From assembly GCA_036337945.1 (NCBI GenBank), contig JAYZDF010000010.1, positions 62,001 to 126,000 on the forward strand: DNA of 64,000 nt. The letters run 5' to 3'. The notes beneath the pieces are model-generated. The model was not told the origin of the DNA, did no database searches, and saw only the letters and a program-made list of their open reading frames with translations. Position 1 is the first letter of the stretch. Every line of letters begins with the position of its first letter. Below, piece after piece: positions 51,429 to 59,702 of the stretch. Origin of the DNA: JAYZDF01 sp036337945. Its GTDB lineage: Bacteria; Myxococcota; Kuafuiibacteriia; Kuafuiibacteriales; Kuafuiibacteriaceae. A program made the position numbers and the translations under genes.

Positions 51429-52604
51429 TTATTCGCCAGTATATCGCGCTTGTTCAGCCTTTTCAGAGCTAGAAACACGCCAGCGAAAGCGCTGAAGCCT
51501 GTCATCATCGACACCATCTACAGCGTTTGCCGTTAGCTCTCCTAACAATGGTGCAAATTTAAATGCATGACCACTTCCTGCGGTTGCCACAGTCAATCCC
51601 TCCAAATTTGGGTGTCGAGAGATCAAAAAGTCGCCATCTGATGAATCACAGTACAAACATACTCTCGTACCAACGACAGGGAATTCTGCAGCTTGAGGAA
51701 TGGAGGAACGAAGAAAGTCACGAGCTGCTTCAATAGTTTCCGATTCAACTTGAGGTAACGGTTTCGATAAGTCGATTTCGTAGCCAGGGCCATGATTAGC
51801 GATCTTGAGAATACCTTCTTTATTGACAGGAAAACCATACCAGCCCGTGCGAGCAATATCCGCGGCCCAGGGCACGAAATGAGGAGGCTCAAAGGCCGAC
51901 GGCTCCGTGGGACGAAAATAAATGACAGGTTGCCCCACTACTTTCAGCAGCTCACATAGCTCTGGCAGAATTTTGAGATTCCACGCACCCGCGCAGAGAA
52001 TGATTTCATCCGCATATAAGTCATGCTCTTGGTTTGTCCTCACGCCACATACGCGAACGTTTTGCTTGATTAATTCCAAGCAACCCTCAGACTCTCGAAC
52101 ATCAACTCCGGCTTCTTTACATAAGCGGAGAACTTCGGCTGTCACCTCTCCGCTTTCGGCCCAACCCGCGGTTGGATTATAGTATCCATCGAGGAACGCT
52201 TGTGCATTCCAAGCCTTAAACTCGGACCCTTGCAGACCATCCTTTAGGCGTCGTAAGCGATAATCTTGAGCATTCAAACAGTGATAACTTTCCCACTCGA
52301 ATTCACCCGGCTTCATTTCTTCTTTGGTGAGTAATAGTGCGCCAACTTCATGAAACAAGGTGCGATGAAAATTTGAGTTCCATTTTCTCCAGCCATCAAA
52401 CGCATCCGTCATCAGGTTCGTGTAGAAGTGGTCATCACCGTAATCGGCCCGAATAAGCTTACTTATGTCTGTCGACGACGCCTGAGGTTCTGGGATTACT
52501 CCCGTCTCAAGGAGTCTAATTTTATGACCTCGTTTCGCCAGGCTGAGGGCGGCCGTCGCGCCAAAAATCCCTCCGCCAACCACCAGAACTTTTTTCGATT
52601 TCAC
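51429..52604 (-). CDS. FAD-dependent oxidoreductase (sarcosine oxidase / N-methylamino-acid oxidase type)
   Basis: A 391-residue flavoprotein of the DAO family. The Rossmann FAD motif is GGGIFGATAALSLAKRGHKIRLLE at the N-terminus, ILCAGAWN follows mid-protein, and VGTRVCLYCDSSDGDFLI near residue 310 places a Cys where monomeric sarcosine oxidase binds flavin covalently. It ends GSGHAFKFAPLLGELTANAV as in that family. It likely oxidises an N-methyl or secondary amine substrate. It overlaps the upstream MFS gene by four bases, which probably imports its substrate. Confidence 0.85.
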   Translation of the reverse strand: MKSKKVLVVGGGIFGATAALSLAKRGHKIRLLETGVIPEPQASSTDISKLIRADYGDDHFYTNLMTDAFDGWRKWNSNFHRTLFHEVGALLLTKEEMKPGEFEWESYHCLNAQDYRLRRLKDGLQGSEFKAWNAQAFLDGYYNPTAGWAESGEVTAEVLRLCKEAGVDVRESEGCLELIKQNVRVCGVRTNQEHDLYADEIILCAGAWNLKILPELCELLKVVGQPVIYFRPTEPSAFEPPHFVPWAADIARTGWYGFPVNKEGILKIANHGPGYEIDLSKPLPQVESETIEAARDFLRSSIPQAAEFPVVGTRVCLYCDSSDGDFLISRHPNLEGLTVATAGSGHAFKFAPLLGELTANAVDGVDDDRLQRFRWRVSSSEKAEQARYTGE

Positions 52605-53884
52605 GCAGCAGACTCCAGGTGAGCAGTCTTACGTCCCTGTTTCCTAAGAGCGATCACTGCGATGAGGCCAATGAGAGAAAAAAGCATTAGAACGCCGTAA
52701 AAATGTTGGTGCCCGGTTGCGCCAGGACTGCGGTCGATCAACCAGCCAGCTACTGGCATGATAAAAATGTCCGGTGTATAACCTACCAACGAGATAATCC
52801 CCACGGCGGTTCCTGTTGCATGGCGAGGTACATCAACTTCTTCCATAATCGCGAAATAGACGCCACGTAATCCGTAGATAGCAACAGCGGAGAAGAAGAT
52901 AGTCAGATAAAAAACAGTCATTTTTCCGGGCGCTGGCTCGAGTACCAGAAAACTTAGATAGGAAAGAATAAGAATCGCGAAAGAAACGGCAGTTGCCTTA
53001 GTGGATGAGATTCGGTCGGCAAATATACCCACACCAATCGCTGAGGTCGGCCGAACCCATGCCGCCCATGTACTCAATTCCGCGGCTTCAACCTCGCTCA
53101 TTCCATAAGCATCGACAGCAAACACTGAATAATTATCCATCCCTTTGTATCCACAGTACGCGCAAATGACGATGAGAGAGATGAGCCAAGTGGAAGGCTG
53201 TTTGAGTACCAGCAGAACCGACTCTCCAGAATAATTATTAGGAGTAGCCTCGACAGAATGCTCTTTGGTTTCTTCAGATACAAAGAGAAGAACCAAGACT
53301 CCCGCCAGCACGGTCATCACAGAATAGGAAATGATGACTGTTCGAAGGCCTGCGGCCTGCTCGGTAACGGTCGCGGATGCGACGTCATCTGGAAGGACCA
53401 TTTTGTAGAGAAAAACAATCAGCGTCGCCGCGGCAGCGGCAACCAATCCTCGACCACCATCGAGTAAGCCAAATGCTCTGCCCTGATTGCCGTTTCCGCC
53501 CCACTCTCGAGTCGAACGAATCATCGCAGCCCAAAGCAAAATGGTTGTTAGTCCCCAATAGCCGTACAAAGCTGTCATCACGGTTTTTGACGGAATCCTC
53601 AGCATGAGCATGCCCCCTGCTGAAGTTAAAAAAGCCGCTAAAGCCATGAGCTTTTTGGCCGAGAAGCGGTCTGCAAGTGTACCTCCGGGACCATATGCAG
53701 CCATGGCAACAAATCCATATGCTGAGAACATCGCTCCCAACTGGAAATTGCTTAGTCCAAAGACCTCAAGCATAGTAGGACGGAAAAACCGGGTGATGTG
53801 AAAAGGGAGTGCGAAAATGGCTTCTCCGATGAAGATAATACTGGCCATCGCAAACCAACGTCTCCATGCGGTTTGATTAGTCAT
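52601..53884 (-). CDS. MFS transporter coupled to the flavin oxidase
   Basis: A 427-residue transporter with 12 predicted membrane helices. The first MFS loop reads MAAYGPGGTLADRFSAKK, and the second-half counterpart is SAIGVGIFADRISSTKA. It begins FRPTMLEVFGLSNFQLGAMFSAYG as in the organic anion transporter branch. Given its four-base overlap with the oxidase, it is inferred to import that enzyme's substrate. The ATG has a TATGGT eleven bases upstream and no ribosome-binding site. Confidence 0.88.
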   Translation of the reverse strand: MTNQTAWRRWFAMASIIFIGEAIFALPFHITRFFRPTMLEVFGLSNFQLGAMFSAYGFVAMAAYGPGGTLADRFSAKKLMALAAFLTSAGGMLMLRIPSKTVMTALYGYWGLTTILLWAAMIRSTREWGGNGNQGRAFGLLDGGRGLVAAAAATLIVFLYKMVLPDDVASATVTEQAAGLRTVIISYSVMTVLAGVLVLLFVSEETKEHSVEATPNNYSGESVLLVLKQPSTWLISLIVICAYCGYKGMDNYSVFAVDAYGMSEVEAAELSTWAAWVRPTSAIGVGIFADRISSTKATAVSFAILILSYLSFLVLEPAPGKMTVFYLTIFFSAVAIYGLRGVYFAIMEEVDVPRHATGTAVGIISLVGYTPDIFIMPVAGWLIDRSPGATGHQHFYGVLMLFSLIGLIAVIALRKQGRKTAHLESAA

Positions 53885-53940
53885 CAGCGTCCAGGACCAT
53901 ATCTCTTAATCGCGGGGAGTTTTAGAAGGGTAAGCACGAG

Positions 53941-54144
53941 TTATGAGCCAGTCGGCGGTTCGATTCCGGCAATCCGCAAAAAGAACAATACAAGTCGGGA
54001 AAAGAAACTTCGTCCATCAAGAAATCCTGTGCCCATCAAAGCAACAACCACTAAAAAAAGGATGATGGCCAGTTGAATAAGAACCATCACTTTCCGTAGC
54101 CATTCCGAAGGCTGCGCTTCTTCTCCTGAGACTTCTTCACTCAT
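53941..54144 (-). CDS. Small single-pass membrane protein
   Basis: 67 residues: an acidic N-terminus (MSEEVSGEEAQPSEWLRK), a strong membrane helix (about residues 19-42) and a second hydrophobic segment. GGAG lies eight bases before the ATG, and it overlaps the YwqK-type lipoprotein gene by eight bases, which argues it is real. No family recognised. Its last codons are antisense to a stretch resembling a tRNA T-arm, but no cloverleaf forms. Confidence 0.62.
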   Translation of the reverse strand: MSEEVSGEEAQPSEWLRKVMVLIQLAIILFLVVVALMGTGFLDGRSFFSRLVLFFLRIAGIEPPTGS

Positions 54145-54958
54145 CTATCGACTCCGGTCGCGTCCAGCCCTTAGTCTGACTGAATTCCTTACATGAGACA
54201 ACCTCGCCTTGCTTCGAATAGCAAACGCGTTGCGTTTCTTTGTCATCCTTGAAGGTAAATCGTGCAAGGAGCTCACCGCTTCGGTAGTAGAGGGACTTGT
54301 CGCCACTTTGCTGGCCATCCTGGAATTGCTGAATCGACAGGGTTGCGCCATTCGTATGATAGACGTACTGGATACCGTCTATCTTGCCATTTCTGCAGGT
54401 GTTCCGATTGATGAGTACACCTTTTTTTGAGTACAAGAAATTCTCGCCTTCACACTTGCCTGCTCGATAGACAACTCTTCGCATGATTCGGCCGTTGTCA
54501 TAGTATTCAACGGACACGCCGTCGAGAACACCGTTTTCATACGTTTCGTCTTTACGCTGAAAGCCCGTTTCATACCAAGTGCGCATTCTTCCGTGAGGTC
54601 GGTCGTTCAAATACGTTACGATTTCACGAGGACGCCCATTTTTGAACCAAAGCTCGTGTTTGCCGTGCTTCTTACCGAGATTGTACTGACGTTGAGCGAC
54701 CGTCTGCCCGTTTGAGGAATATTCAAACATTCGACCGTCGAGCAGGTTATCCCGATAATAACCTTCGAGATGCATATTTCCATCCGAATGGAATGTCGTC
54801 CATTTCCCGTAACGAAGCTTTTTGCCGTCTGGGCCGGTCCGCAGCGTACCTTTCTCTTTTATGGTTCCATCTGGGTAGAAAACTTCTACGGTTTCAAGAT
54901 CACTACACGCAGCAAGCGCAGCGACTCCGACAATCATAAAAGCAGACCGAGGTGACAC
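54137..54958 (-). CDS. YwqK/MORN-2 repeat lipoprotein (second locus)
   Basis: About 273 residues from a GTG at 54958, giving a standard lipoprotein signal (MSPRSAFMIVGVAALAAC); a TTG at 54994 is an alternative. About ten MORN-2-like repeats follow, such as FHSDGNMHLEGYYRDNLLDG and WYETGFQRKDETYENGVLDG, less regular than those of the protein at 11204. The Cys residues in the last repeats could be disulphide bonded. No toxin-like gene is adjacent. The small membrane protein that follows overlaps it and is its likely partner. Confidence 0.8.
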   Translation of the reverse strand: MSPRSAFMIVGVAALAACSDLETVEVFYPDGTIKEKGTLRTGPDGKKLRYGKWTTFHSDGNMHLEGYYRDNLLDGRMFEYSSNGQTVAQRQYNLGKKHGKHELWFKNGRPREIVTYLNDRPHGRMRTWYETGFQRKDETYENGVLDGVSVEYYDNGRIMRRVVYRAGKCEGENFLYSKKGVLINRNTCRNGKIDGIQYVYHTNGATLSIQQFQDGQQSGDKSLYYRSGELLARFTFKDDKETQRVCYSKQGEVVSCKEFSQTKGWTRPESIDE

Positions 54959-55017
54959 ACTCTGGAATGTGATTTCGATGGCGTTGCAAGACAAGCGATT
55001 TTACTGAAAAAAGGGTA

Positions 55018-55854
55018 TTATGCTGCTTCAAGCCCTACACTTTTTAGATATTCCCGCGCCAAATGAAGGTTATCGATCTGATTCGGATGGAAATCACGAC
55101 GCCAATAGTCGCGAAACGCATCGAGCATTTGTCCATTCATGACCTTTCGCTGCCAAACTGCGCGCACAAAAGAACGCATCGCGCGTCTAAAGCCTTTCTT
55201 TTCCTGAGACACCAACATAAGCGTGCCCATAGTCCAAAAAGAGCTGAGCAAGATCATCGCTGCAACCAGTCCAGCAATCCTCAACGAGTATCGATCATCG
55301 ACCGTTTGCAATACATCAAAGGCTACGGCTTTATGCTCAATCTCCTCCGCCGCGTGCCATTTGAGTAGTTCTCGCATCACCGGGTGTGCCCCCTCAAGAT
55401 CGTCCTGACTCAGAGCGCCTGTTGCAAACATGGCCGTGAAATGCTCAAGTGCAGCAGTAACGGCGAGATTTAAATTTTTAGGAGCATTGGACTCAACGAT
55501 ATCGAATGCAATCTTCTGATAAACATCTAGAAACTTCGTGGTGTCTAATCCGTGAGACTCAAGGATTTCAAAGAAGCGTTCATGTTCTCGAGAGTGAGCA
55601 CCCTCTTGGCCATAGAAGCCTTTGATATCTTCGCGTAGCTTTGGATCCGTAATCATCTTCTCAAAGTGACGCACACTACGAACAAAAAAACGTTCTCCCT
55701 TCGGAAATATCATATTGAGTGAGTTGGACATGTGCGTCGCAAGGATATCGTCATCAAACCAAAAGCGAGGAATGTCGGCGTCTTTAAAAGCAAAATCTAA
55801 TTTTCGAACAGGTATCGCTGAATTTCCAGATTTAATTTCTTTTGTTTCAATCAT
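55018..55854 (-). CDS. Predicted metal-dependent hydrolase, ferritin-like (PF10118 type)
   Basis: A 278-residue protein resembling the PF10118 predicted metal-dependent hydrolases. Candidate ligands are the EGAHSREH stretch in FYGQEGAHSREHERFFEIL and AAEEIEHKAVAFDVLQ, which fit a dinuclear site in a helical bundle; a hydrophobic segment (IAGLVAAMILLSSFWTMGTLMLV) suggests membrane association. GGAG lies upstream. It follows the epimerase by 47 bases on the same strand and is probably in its operon. Real substrate unknown. Confidence 0.8.
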   Translation of the reverse strand: MIETKEIKSGNSAIPVRKLDFAFKDADIPRFWFDDDILATHMSNSLNMIFPKGERFFVRSVRHFEKMITDPKLREDIKGFYGQEGAHSREHERFFEILESHGLDTTKFLDVYQKIAFDIVESNAPKNLNLAVTAALEHFTAMFATGALSQDDLEGAHPVMRELLKWHAAEEIEHKAVAFDVLQTVDDRYSLRIAGLVAAMILLSSFWTMGTLMLVSQEKKGFRRAMRSFVRAVWQRKVMNGQMLDAFRDYWRRDFHPNQIDNLHLAREYLKSVGLEAA

Positions 55855-55901
55855 TTTATTTCTCCATGCTCGTTGCGTAAGTTACAAAAGCAAGCATTAT
55901 T

Positions 55902-56969
55902 TCATTCCCCTAAAATTCGTTTCGTAATGGTTTGGGATATATTGAGTATCGTCTTACCCGGCTGAAAATGAGTGGCTTTTGTCGTTGGTAATCCTTCAGG
56001 ATGTAATTCCTCGACGAATTTCCCAATAATGGACAAGCTACTGTTGTAGCGCGGCGTCCAACCGAGTTCAACTTTCGCTTTTTCAATACACTGATTCATG
56101 TGAATATTCCCGTAACGAGACCAAGCAGGGTCGATTGCATCTTTGACTCTCAGTCGAGCCTTCGCAATCGAAATGGTATCAAGCAATACCTTCAGAGGCC
56201 CTTTCGGGTCTAACGCGCGTAGTCCCAGAGATTGTGCTATCTCGCGAGTGCTCGATAGTTCTTGAGCGCTGAGGTTGAATGCTCCATGCGCCTTGTTCTT
56301 TATAGCAAGCAAACATGCATCCGCGACGTCCTCATCCCAAACCAGAGGCATCGGTACATTATCACTCCCGACAAGATACCCTTTTTCCAGAGCCCGCTTG
56401 AACAAAGCTGACAACGGATTATTCATGTTCGTACCAACAAGAATGGATGGACGGAGTCTCGTTATGCGAATCGATGCATGCTGCTGTTCGAACTGGTCTA
56501 AAAATTCTTCGACTTGAAATTTCGCGGACGAATAAGGGAAGGCTTTAACGTGAACTCGCGCAGCGTTTTCCTTGATAGGCAAAGAATGCCCGGCACAAAC
56601 GCCGTAGGCCGCTACCGACGAAACATAGACAACCTGCTGAACATTTTTCTTCGCAGCGCACTCAAAAACGTTACGACTACCACCCACGTTGATCGCGTCA
56701 AATTCATGACGAGGAAGATAATGTGTCACGACAAACGCCAAATGAATAACAACGTCGACGCCCTCAAAGCAGTCGCCTATCTCGTCATTCCGAATGTCTA
56801 TTTGGTGATACACAAGCTTGGGATCCGTGAGGGGAGATGCAGCCAAATCGATGGCTCGTACTTCAGATACAGATTCGTCCCCCAAAAGCCGCGAAACGAC
56901 TAAGCGTCCTAACTGGCCTGAGGCCCCCGTCACGGCGATCACAGTTTTTGAACTAGACTTTTCAGCCAT
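55902..56969 (-). CDS. NAD(P)-dependent epimerase/dehydratase (extended SDR)
   Basis: A 355-residue extended short-chain dehydrogenase. The nucleotide site GASGQLGRLV is near the N-terminus and the catalytic YSSAK near residue 150, with upstream VYVSSVAAYG. I start at the ATG at 56969 (MAEKSS); an ATG at 56975 abuts the operator. The substrate (sugar nucleotide, sterol or other) cannot be set from sequence. The gene is divergent from a TetR regulator across the shared palindrome and is likely its target, with the PF10118-type gene downstream. Confidence 0.85.
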   Translation of the reverse strand: MAEKSSSKTVIAVTGASGQLGRLVVSRLLGDESVSEVRAIDLAASPLTDPKLVYHQIDIRNDEIGDCFEGVDVVIHLAFVVTHYLPRHEFDAINVGGSRNVFECAAKKNVQQVVYVSSVAAYGVCAGHSLPIKENAARVHVKAFPYSSAKFQVEEFLDQFEQQHASIRITRLRPSILVGTNMNNPLSALFKRALEKGYLVGSDNVPMPLVWDEDVADACLLAIKNKAHGAFNLSAQELSSTREIAQSLGLRALDPKGPLKVLLDTISIAKARLRVKDAIDPAWSRYGNIHMNQCIEKAKVELGWTPRYNSSLSIIGKFVEELHPEGLPTTKATHFQPGKTILNISQTITKRILGE

Positions 56970-56975
56970 CAACAT

Positions 56976-56997
56976 ATAAAAACATACGTGTTTTTAT
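56976..56997. promoter_or_regulatory. Shared TetR operator between epimerase and regulator
   Basis: ATAAAAACA (56976-56984) and TGTTTTTAT (56989-56997) form a perfect nine-base inverted repeat around TACG. It fills the space between the divergent genes, so one bound TetR dimer could control both. Confidence 0.62.
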
Positions 56998-57667
56998 GAT
57001 CGATGAAAAGGAAAAAATCATAGAAGAGAATATGAACAATCTCCCCAAGAGATCACCAGGAAGAGGCCGATACGACAGACGCCAAACGAAGCAAGAACGC
57101 CAAGAAGAACAGAGGGTTATGATTCTCGAGGCCACAATGCACGTTCTGATTCGTGAAGGTTATTCGCAAACGACGGTTTCTAAAATCTGCAATGAAGCCA
57201 AAATGTCACGCGCCACTTTTTATAATCACTACAGGGGATTACGCGAGGTCGTATTGGCACTCCACGATGACGTGGCCGATTTTGTTTTCGAACACGTTGA
57301 ATCAGCGACCACGCAAGCCAACGACGACTATGAGCGACTTCGGCGAGGCGTCGAAAGCTTTATGGAGATCATCGGTGAGAATCCGGATGAAGCGCGCGTT
57401 ATGTTTCGTGAAATCAGATCCGCGGGACCTTCGTATGAAGCTCGGCACGAAGAGAAATTTAGACGATTCGTCGACAAATTGAAGCAAGATGTTGAGCAAG
57501 CATTTGAAGCGGGGCTTTTGCCTCGAATGCCGACAGAGGATGTCATCATTGCGATTGTTGGAGGGATGGAGGCTGTAGCGATGCGCTATGTTCTCAGTGA
57601 GAGACCAGAAGATATCGCTCAATCGGTTCCCGCGATGATAGAGCTTGTCACGCGGGCACTGCTGTAG
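56996..57667 (+). CDS. TetR family regulator divergent from the epimerase operon
   Basis: Up to 223 residues. The helix-turn-helix reads YSQTTVSKICNEAKMSRATFYNHY with the following RGLREVVLALHD. The ATG at 56996 lies within the operator half; an ATG at 57032 (MNNLPKRSP) behind AGAAGAG would leave room for a promoter and is a strong alternative. A basic extension (KRSPGRGRYDRRQTKQERQEEQ) precedes the first helix. It probably represses itself and the divergent epimerase operon through the 22-base palindrome. Confidence 0.85.
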   Translation: MIDEKEKIIEENMNNLPKRSPGRGRYDRRQTKQERQEEQRVMILEATMHVLIREGYSQTTVSKICNEAKMSRATFYNHYRGLREVVLALHDDVADFVFEHVESATTQANDDYERLRRGVESFMEIIGENPDEARVMFREIRSAGPSYEARHEEKFRRFVDKLKQDVEQAFEAGLLPRMPTEDVIIAIVGGMEAVAMRYVLSERPEDIAQSVPAMIELVTRALL

Positions 57668-57670
57668 TCA
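57665..57670 (+). promoter_or_regulatory. Candidate -10 box of the 57677 lipoprotein
   Basis: TAGTCA, preceded by TG, overlaps the end of the TetR gene and ends six bases before the ATG at 57677. No Shine-Dalgarno sequence is present. Confidence 0.38.
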
Positions 57671-57676
57671 TTGTTT

Positions 57677-58240
57677 ATGGGTATCGTGAACGTTTCAAAA
57701 CTTCGATTCATGTGGCTGGTTTTTTTTGTTTTCAGCGCAGCTTCTTGCGGAGAAGAAAACTCAGCAGACACCGATAACGTTCCCCCGCGAGAACCTTTTT
57801 TTCTGACCGACCAAGCAGCGTGGCAAGCGATGACTCAAGAGGAAGACCCTTTTGCAAATGAGGGCCTTTATCAAGATTGTATCGAAGGAGGATTCAAGGT
57901 GGAAACGACAATTCTGGAAGTAGAAACTGATATTTGCCCATACGTCACGCTCACTCAGCCAACGAAGCAGGACATCCTCGTTGGTGATGAGATAGACTTT
58001 AGTTTCTGGCACTTGGTGCTGGTCTCAGAATCTCCTGCCGCTGCGCATGTGGTGCTCAGACTGGGTGAATTCTTCGAGTTTGAGCAGGCCATCACCATTC
58101 CGTCGTCCGAAATGATTTACCCAGTTCGGTGGAAGGCCACAGAAAAAATCCCTAATGGAACGACTATGTATTTTCATCTCCATAATCATGGATTTAATTC
58201 CTACCGGCTGTCAGAGATTGAAGTTACCCCTGCTTCCTGA
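57677..58240 (+). CDS. Lipoprotein of unknown function
   Basis: A 187-residue protein from the ATG at 57677 with a lipoprotein signal (FVFSAASC, Cys near residue 25) and an acidic N-terminus of the mature form. The remaining 140 residues look like a beta-sandwich (ETTILEVETDICPYVTLTQ, then VVLRLGEFFEFEQAI) and end with MYFHLHNHGFNSYRL, whose His cluster might bind a metal. No family recognised. It starts ten bases after the TetR stop; the methyltransferase follows after 21 bases with its own promoter-like box. Confidence 0.7.
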   Translation: MGIVNVSKLRFMWLVFFVFSAASCGEENSADTDNVPPREPFFLTDQAAWQAMTQEEDPFANEGLYQDCIEGGFKVETTILEVETDICPYVTLTQPTKQDILVGDEIDFSFWHLVLVSESPAAAHVVLRLGEFFEFEQAITIPSSEMIYPVRWKATEKIPNGTTMYFHLHNHGFNSYRLSEIEVTPAS

Positions 58241-58248
58241 AATTGATG

Positions 58249-58254
58249 TAAACT
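58249..58254 (+). promoter_or_regulatory. Candidate -10 box of the 58262 methyltransferase
   Basis: TAAACT ends seven bases before the ATG at 58262. The longer string TTGATGTAAACT (58243-58254) is shared with the region before the gene at 43198. Confidence 0.4.
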
Positions 58255-58261
58255 TCCATGC

Positions 58262-59068
58262 ATGGCAAATTCCAGGCCGGCTCAACAAAACTCCATCGCG
58301 ACAAAAATGCAGGTGCGCAAGTGGTATAACGAACTTGCGGGTTCAACCCAAGGCCTCACCGATTGGACCTTCATGAACTATGGTTACTCTGATTCTCAGT
58401 CAGCTGACCTCATACCTCTTACAGGGCTCGATGAGTGGAACCGGTACCCTATCCAACTTTACCACCACCTCGCATCGAAGCTACAGCTCGATGGTGCCGA
58501 ACTTTTAGATATTGGTTCGGGACGTGGAGGCGGCGCAGACTATATTGCTAGAACCTTCCGTGTGTCCTTCGTTACTGGTGTTGATCTGAGCCACGAAGCG
58601 GTCGCGCTTTGTAAAACACTGCATAAAAATAAAAGAGTAGATTTTATTCAAGGAGATGCAGAACGTCTTTCGTTTCAAAATGAAAGTTTTGACGCTATCA
58701 CCAGCGTTGAAGCGACTCATTGCTTCGTTTCTATCGAAAGATTCTTGAGAGAAGCTTTTCGCGTTCTGCGCCATCAAGGCCAACTTGTGATTACTGACTT
58801 TCGGACACCAGAAAGTTTTGACGTATTTTTTGAGCAAGTTGAAAAAAGCGACTTCGAAACGATCAGTTATGAAGACATTAGTTCAAACGTTATTCTAGCA
58901 CTGCAGAAAGACCACGAACGAAAAAAAGAGTTTTGTAATCAATATCTCCAAGGAGACGTTTCGGCGCAATTTCCACACTTCGCCGCTTTACAGGGCTCCC
59001 AGACGTACGACGACTTCATATCTGGGAATTATCTTTACAAAACTATTCATCTAAAGCGATCCACCTAA
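58262..59068 (+). CDS. SAM-dependent methyltransferase (class I, small-molecule type)
   Basis: A 268-residue class I methyltransferase. The SAM motif is LLDIGSGRGGGADYIA, followed by GVDLSHEAVALCK and FIQGDAERLSFQNESFDAITSVEATHCF, a pattern shared with O- and C-methyltransferases of polyketide, tocopherol and sugar pathways. The N-terminal WYNELAGSTQGLTDWTFMNYGY is like that group. Substrate not determinable. An O-methyltransferase starts one base after its stop, so the pair may act in one pathway. Confidence 0.85.
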   Translation: MANSRPAQQNSIATKMQVRKWYNELAGSTQGLTDWTFMNYGYSDSQSADLIPLTGLDEWNRYPIQLYHHLASKLQLDGAELLDIGSGRGGGADYIARTFRVSFVTGVDLSHEAVALCKTLHKNKRVDFIQGDAERLSFQNESFDAITSVEATHCFVSIERFLREAFRVLRHQGQLVITDFRTPESFDVFFEQVEKSDFETISYEDISSNVILALQKDHERKKEFCNQYLQGDVSAQFPHFAALQGSQTYDDFISGNYLYKTIHLKRST

Positions 59069-59069
59069 T

Positions 59070-59702
59070 ATGTTTGTTGTAGACGAGCAAATCGAAGAGT
59101 ACGCCGAAAGATTTACGAGTAAAGAAACCGACTTGATGGCACGGTTGCGAGAGGAAACCTTGCAGTCTCGCACAGATGCTCAAATGCTTGTTGGGCCCCT
59201 CGAAGGCGCATTCTTGCAAACCCTCGTGAACATAACGCAGGCAAAGCAAGTCCTAGAAATTGGAACGTATACGGGTTACAGCGCGCTTTGGATGGCTGCA
59301 GGACTCCCTGACGATGGCCAACTAACCACTCTAGATTTAGATGAAGAAACAAACTTAGTCGCCAAACGTTATTGGAAAGAAAGCCCGAATGGTTCGAAGA
59401 TAAAGCCTATTCTCGGTGACGCAAGACAAACTTTACCAAAGCTGCATGGTCACTTTGATCTTATTTTCCTCGATGCCGACAAAGAGAACTACATTGAGTA
59501 TTGGGCACACTGCAAAAGACTCGTACGAACTGGCGGCTTGATTGTCGTCGACAATGTACTTTGGAGCGGAAAAGCCTTAGCTCCCGATTCTGAACTCGCT
59601 CACGCAATCGCTGATTTCAACGAGCATATTCGAGAAGACAAAGAGACACTAAGAGTCATGCTTACGGTCCGAGATGGGATGCTCCTGGCGGTTAAGAAAT
59701 GA
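59070..59702 (+). CDS. O-methyltransferase (caffeoyl-CoA O-methyltransferase-like)
   Basis: A 210-residue catechol-type O-methyltransferase. The motif VLEIGTYTGYSALWMA binds SAM, with the metal and substrate region LIFLDADKENYIEYW and LIVVDNVLWSGK, the Asp/Asn metal ligands of the caffeoyl-CoA family. Such enzymes methylate vicinal hydroxyls using Mg2+ or similar ions. It begins one base after the upstream methyltransferase and overlaps the next gene by four bases. Confidence 0.92.
   Translation: MFVVDEQIEEYAERFTSKETDLMARLREETLQSRTDAQMLVGPLEGAFLQTLVNITQAKQVLEIGTYTGYSALWMAAGLPDDGQLTTLDLDEETNLVAKRYWKESPNGSKIKPILGDARQTLPKLHGHFDLIFLDADKENYIEYWAHCKRLVRTGGLIVVDNVLWSGKALAPDSELAHAIADFNEHIREDKETLRVMLTVRDGMLLAVKK

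Noticed and set aside
53885..53985. tRNA-like stretch with a GGTTCGATTCC T-loop core around 53953-53970
   Set aside because: The T-arm core is present but no anticodon stem forms, the acceptor pairs only over about four bases and the length is too short. It lies within the end of the small membrane protein gene.
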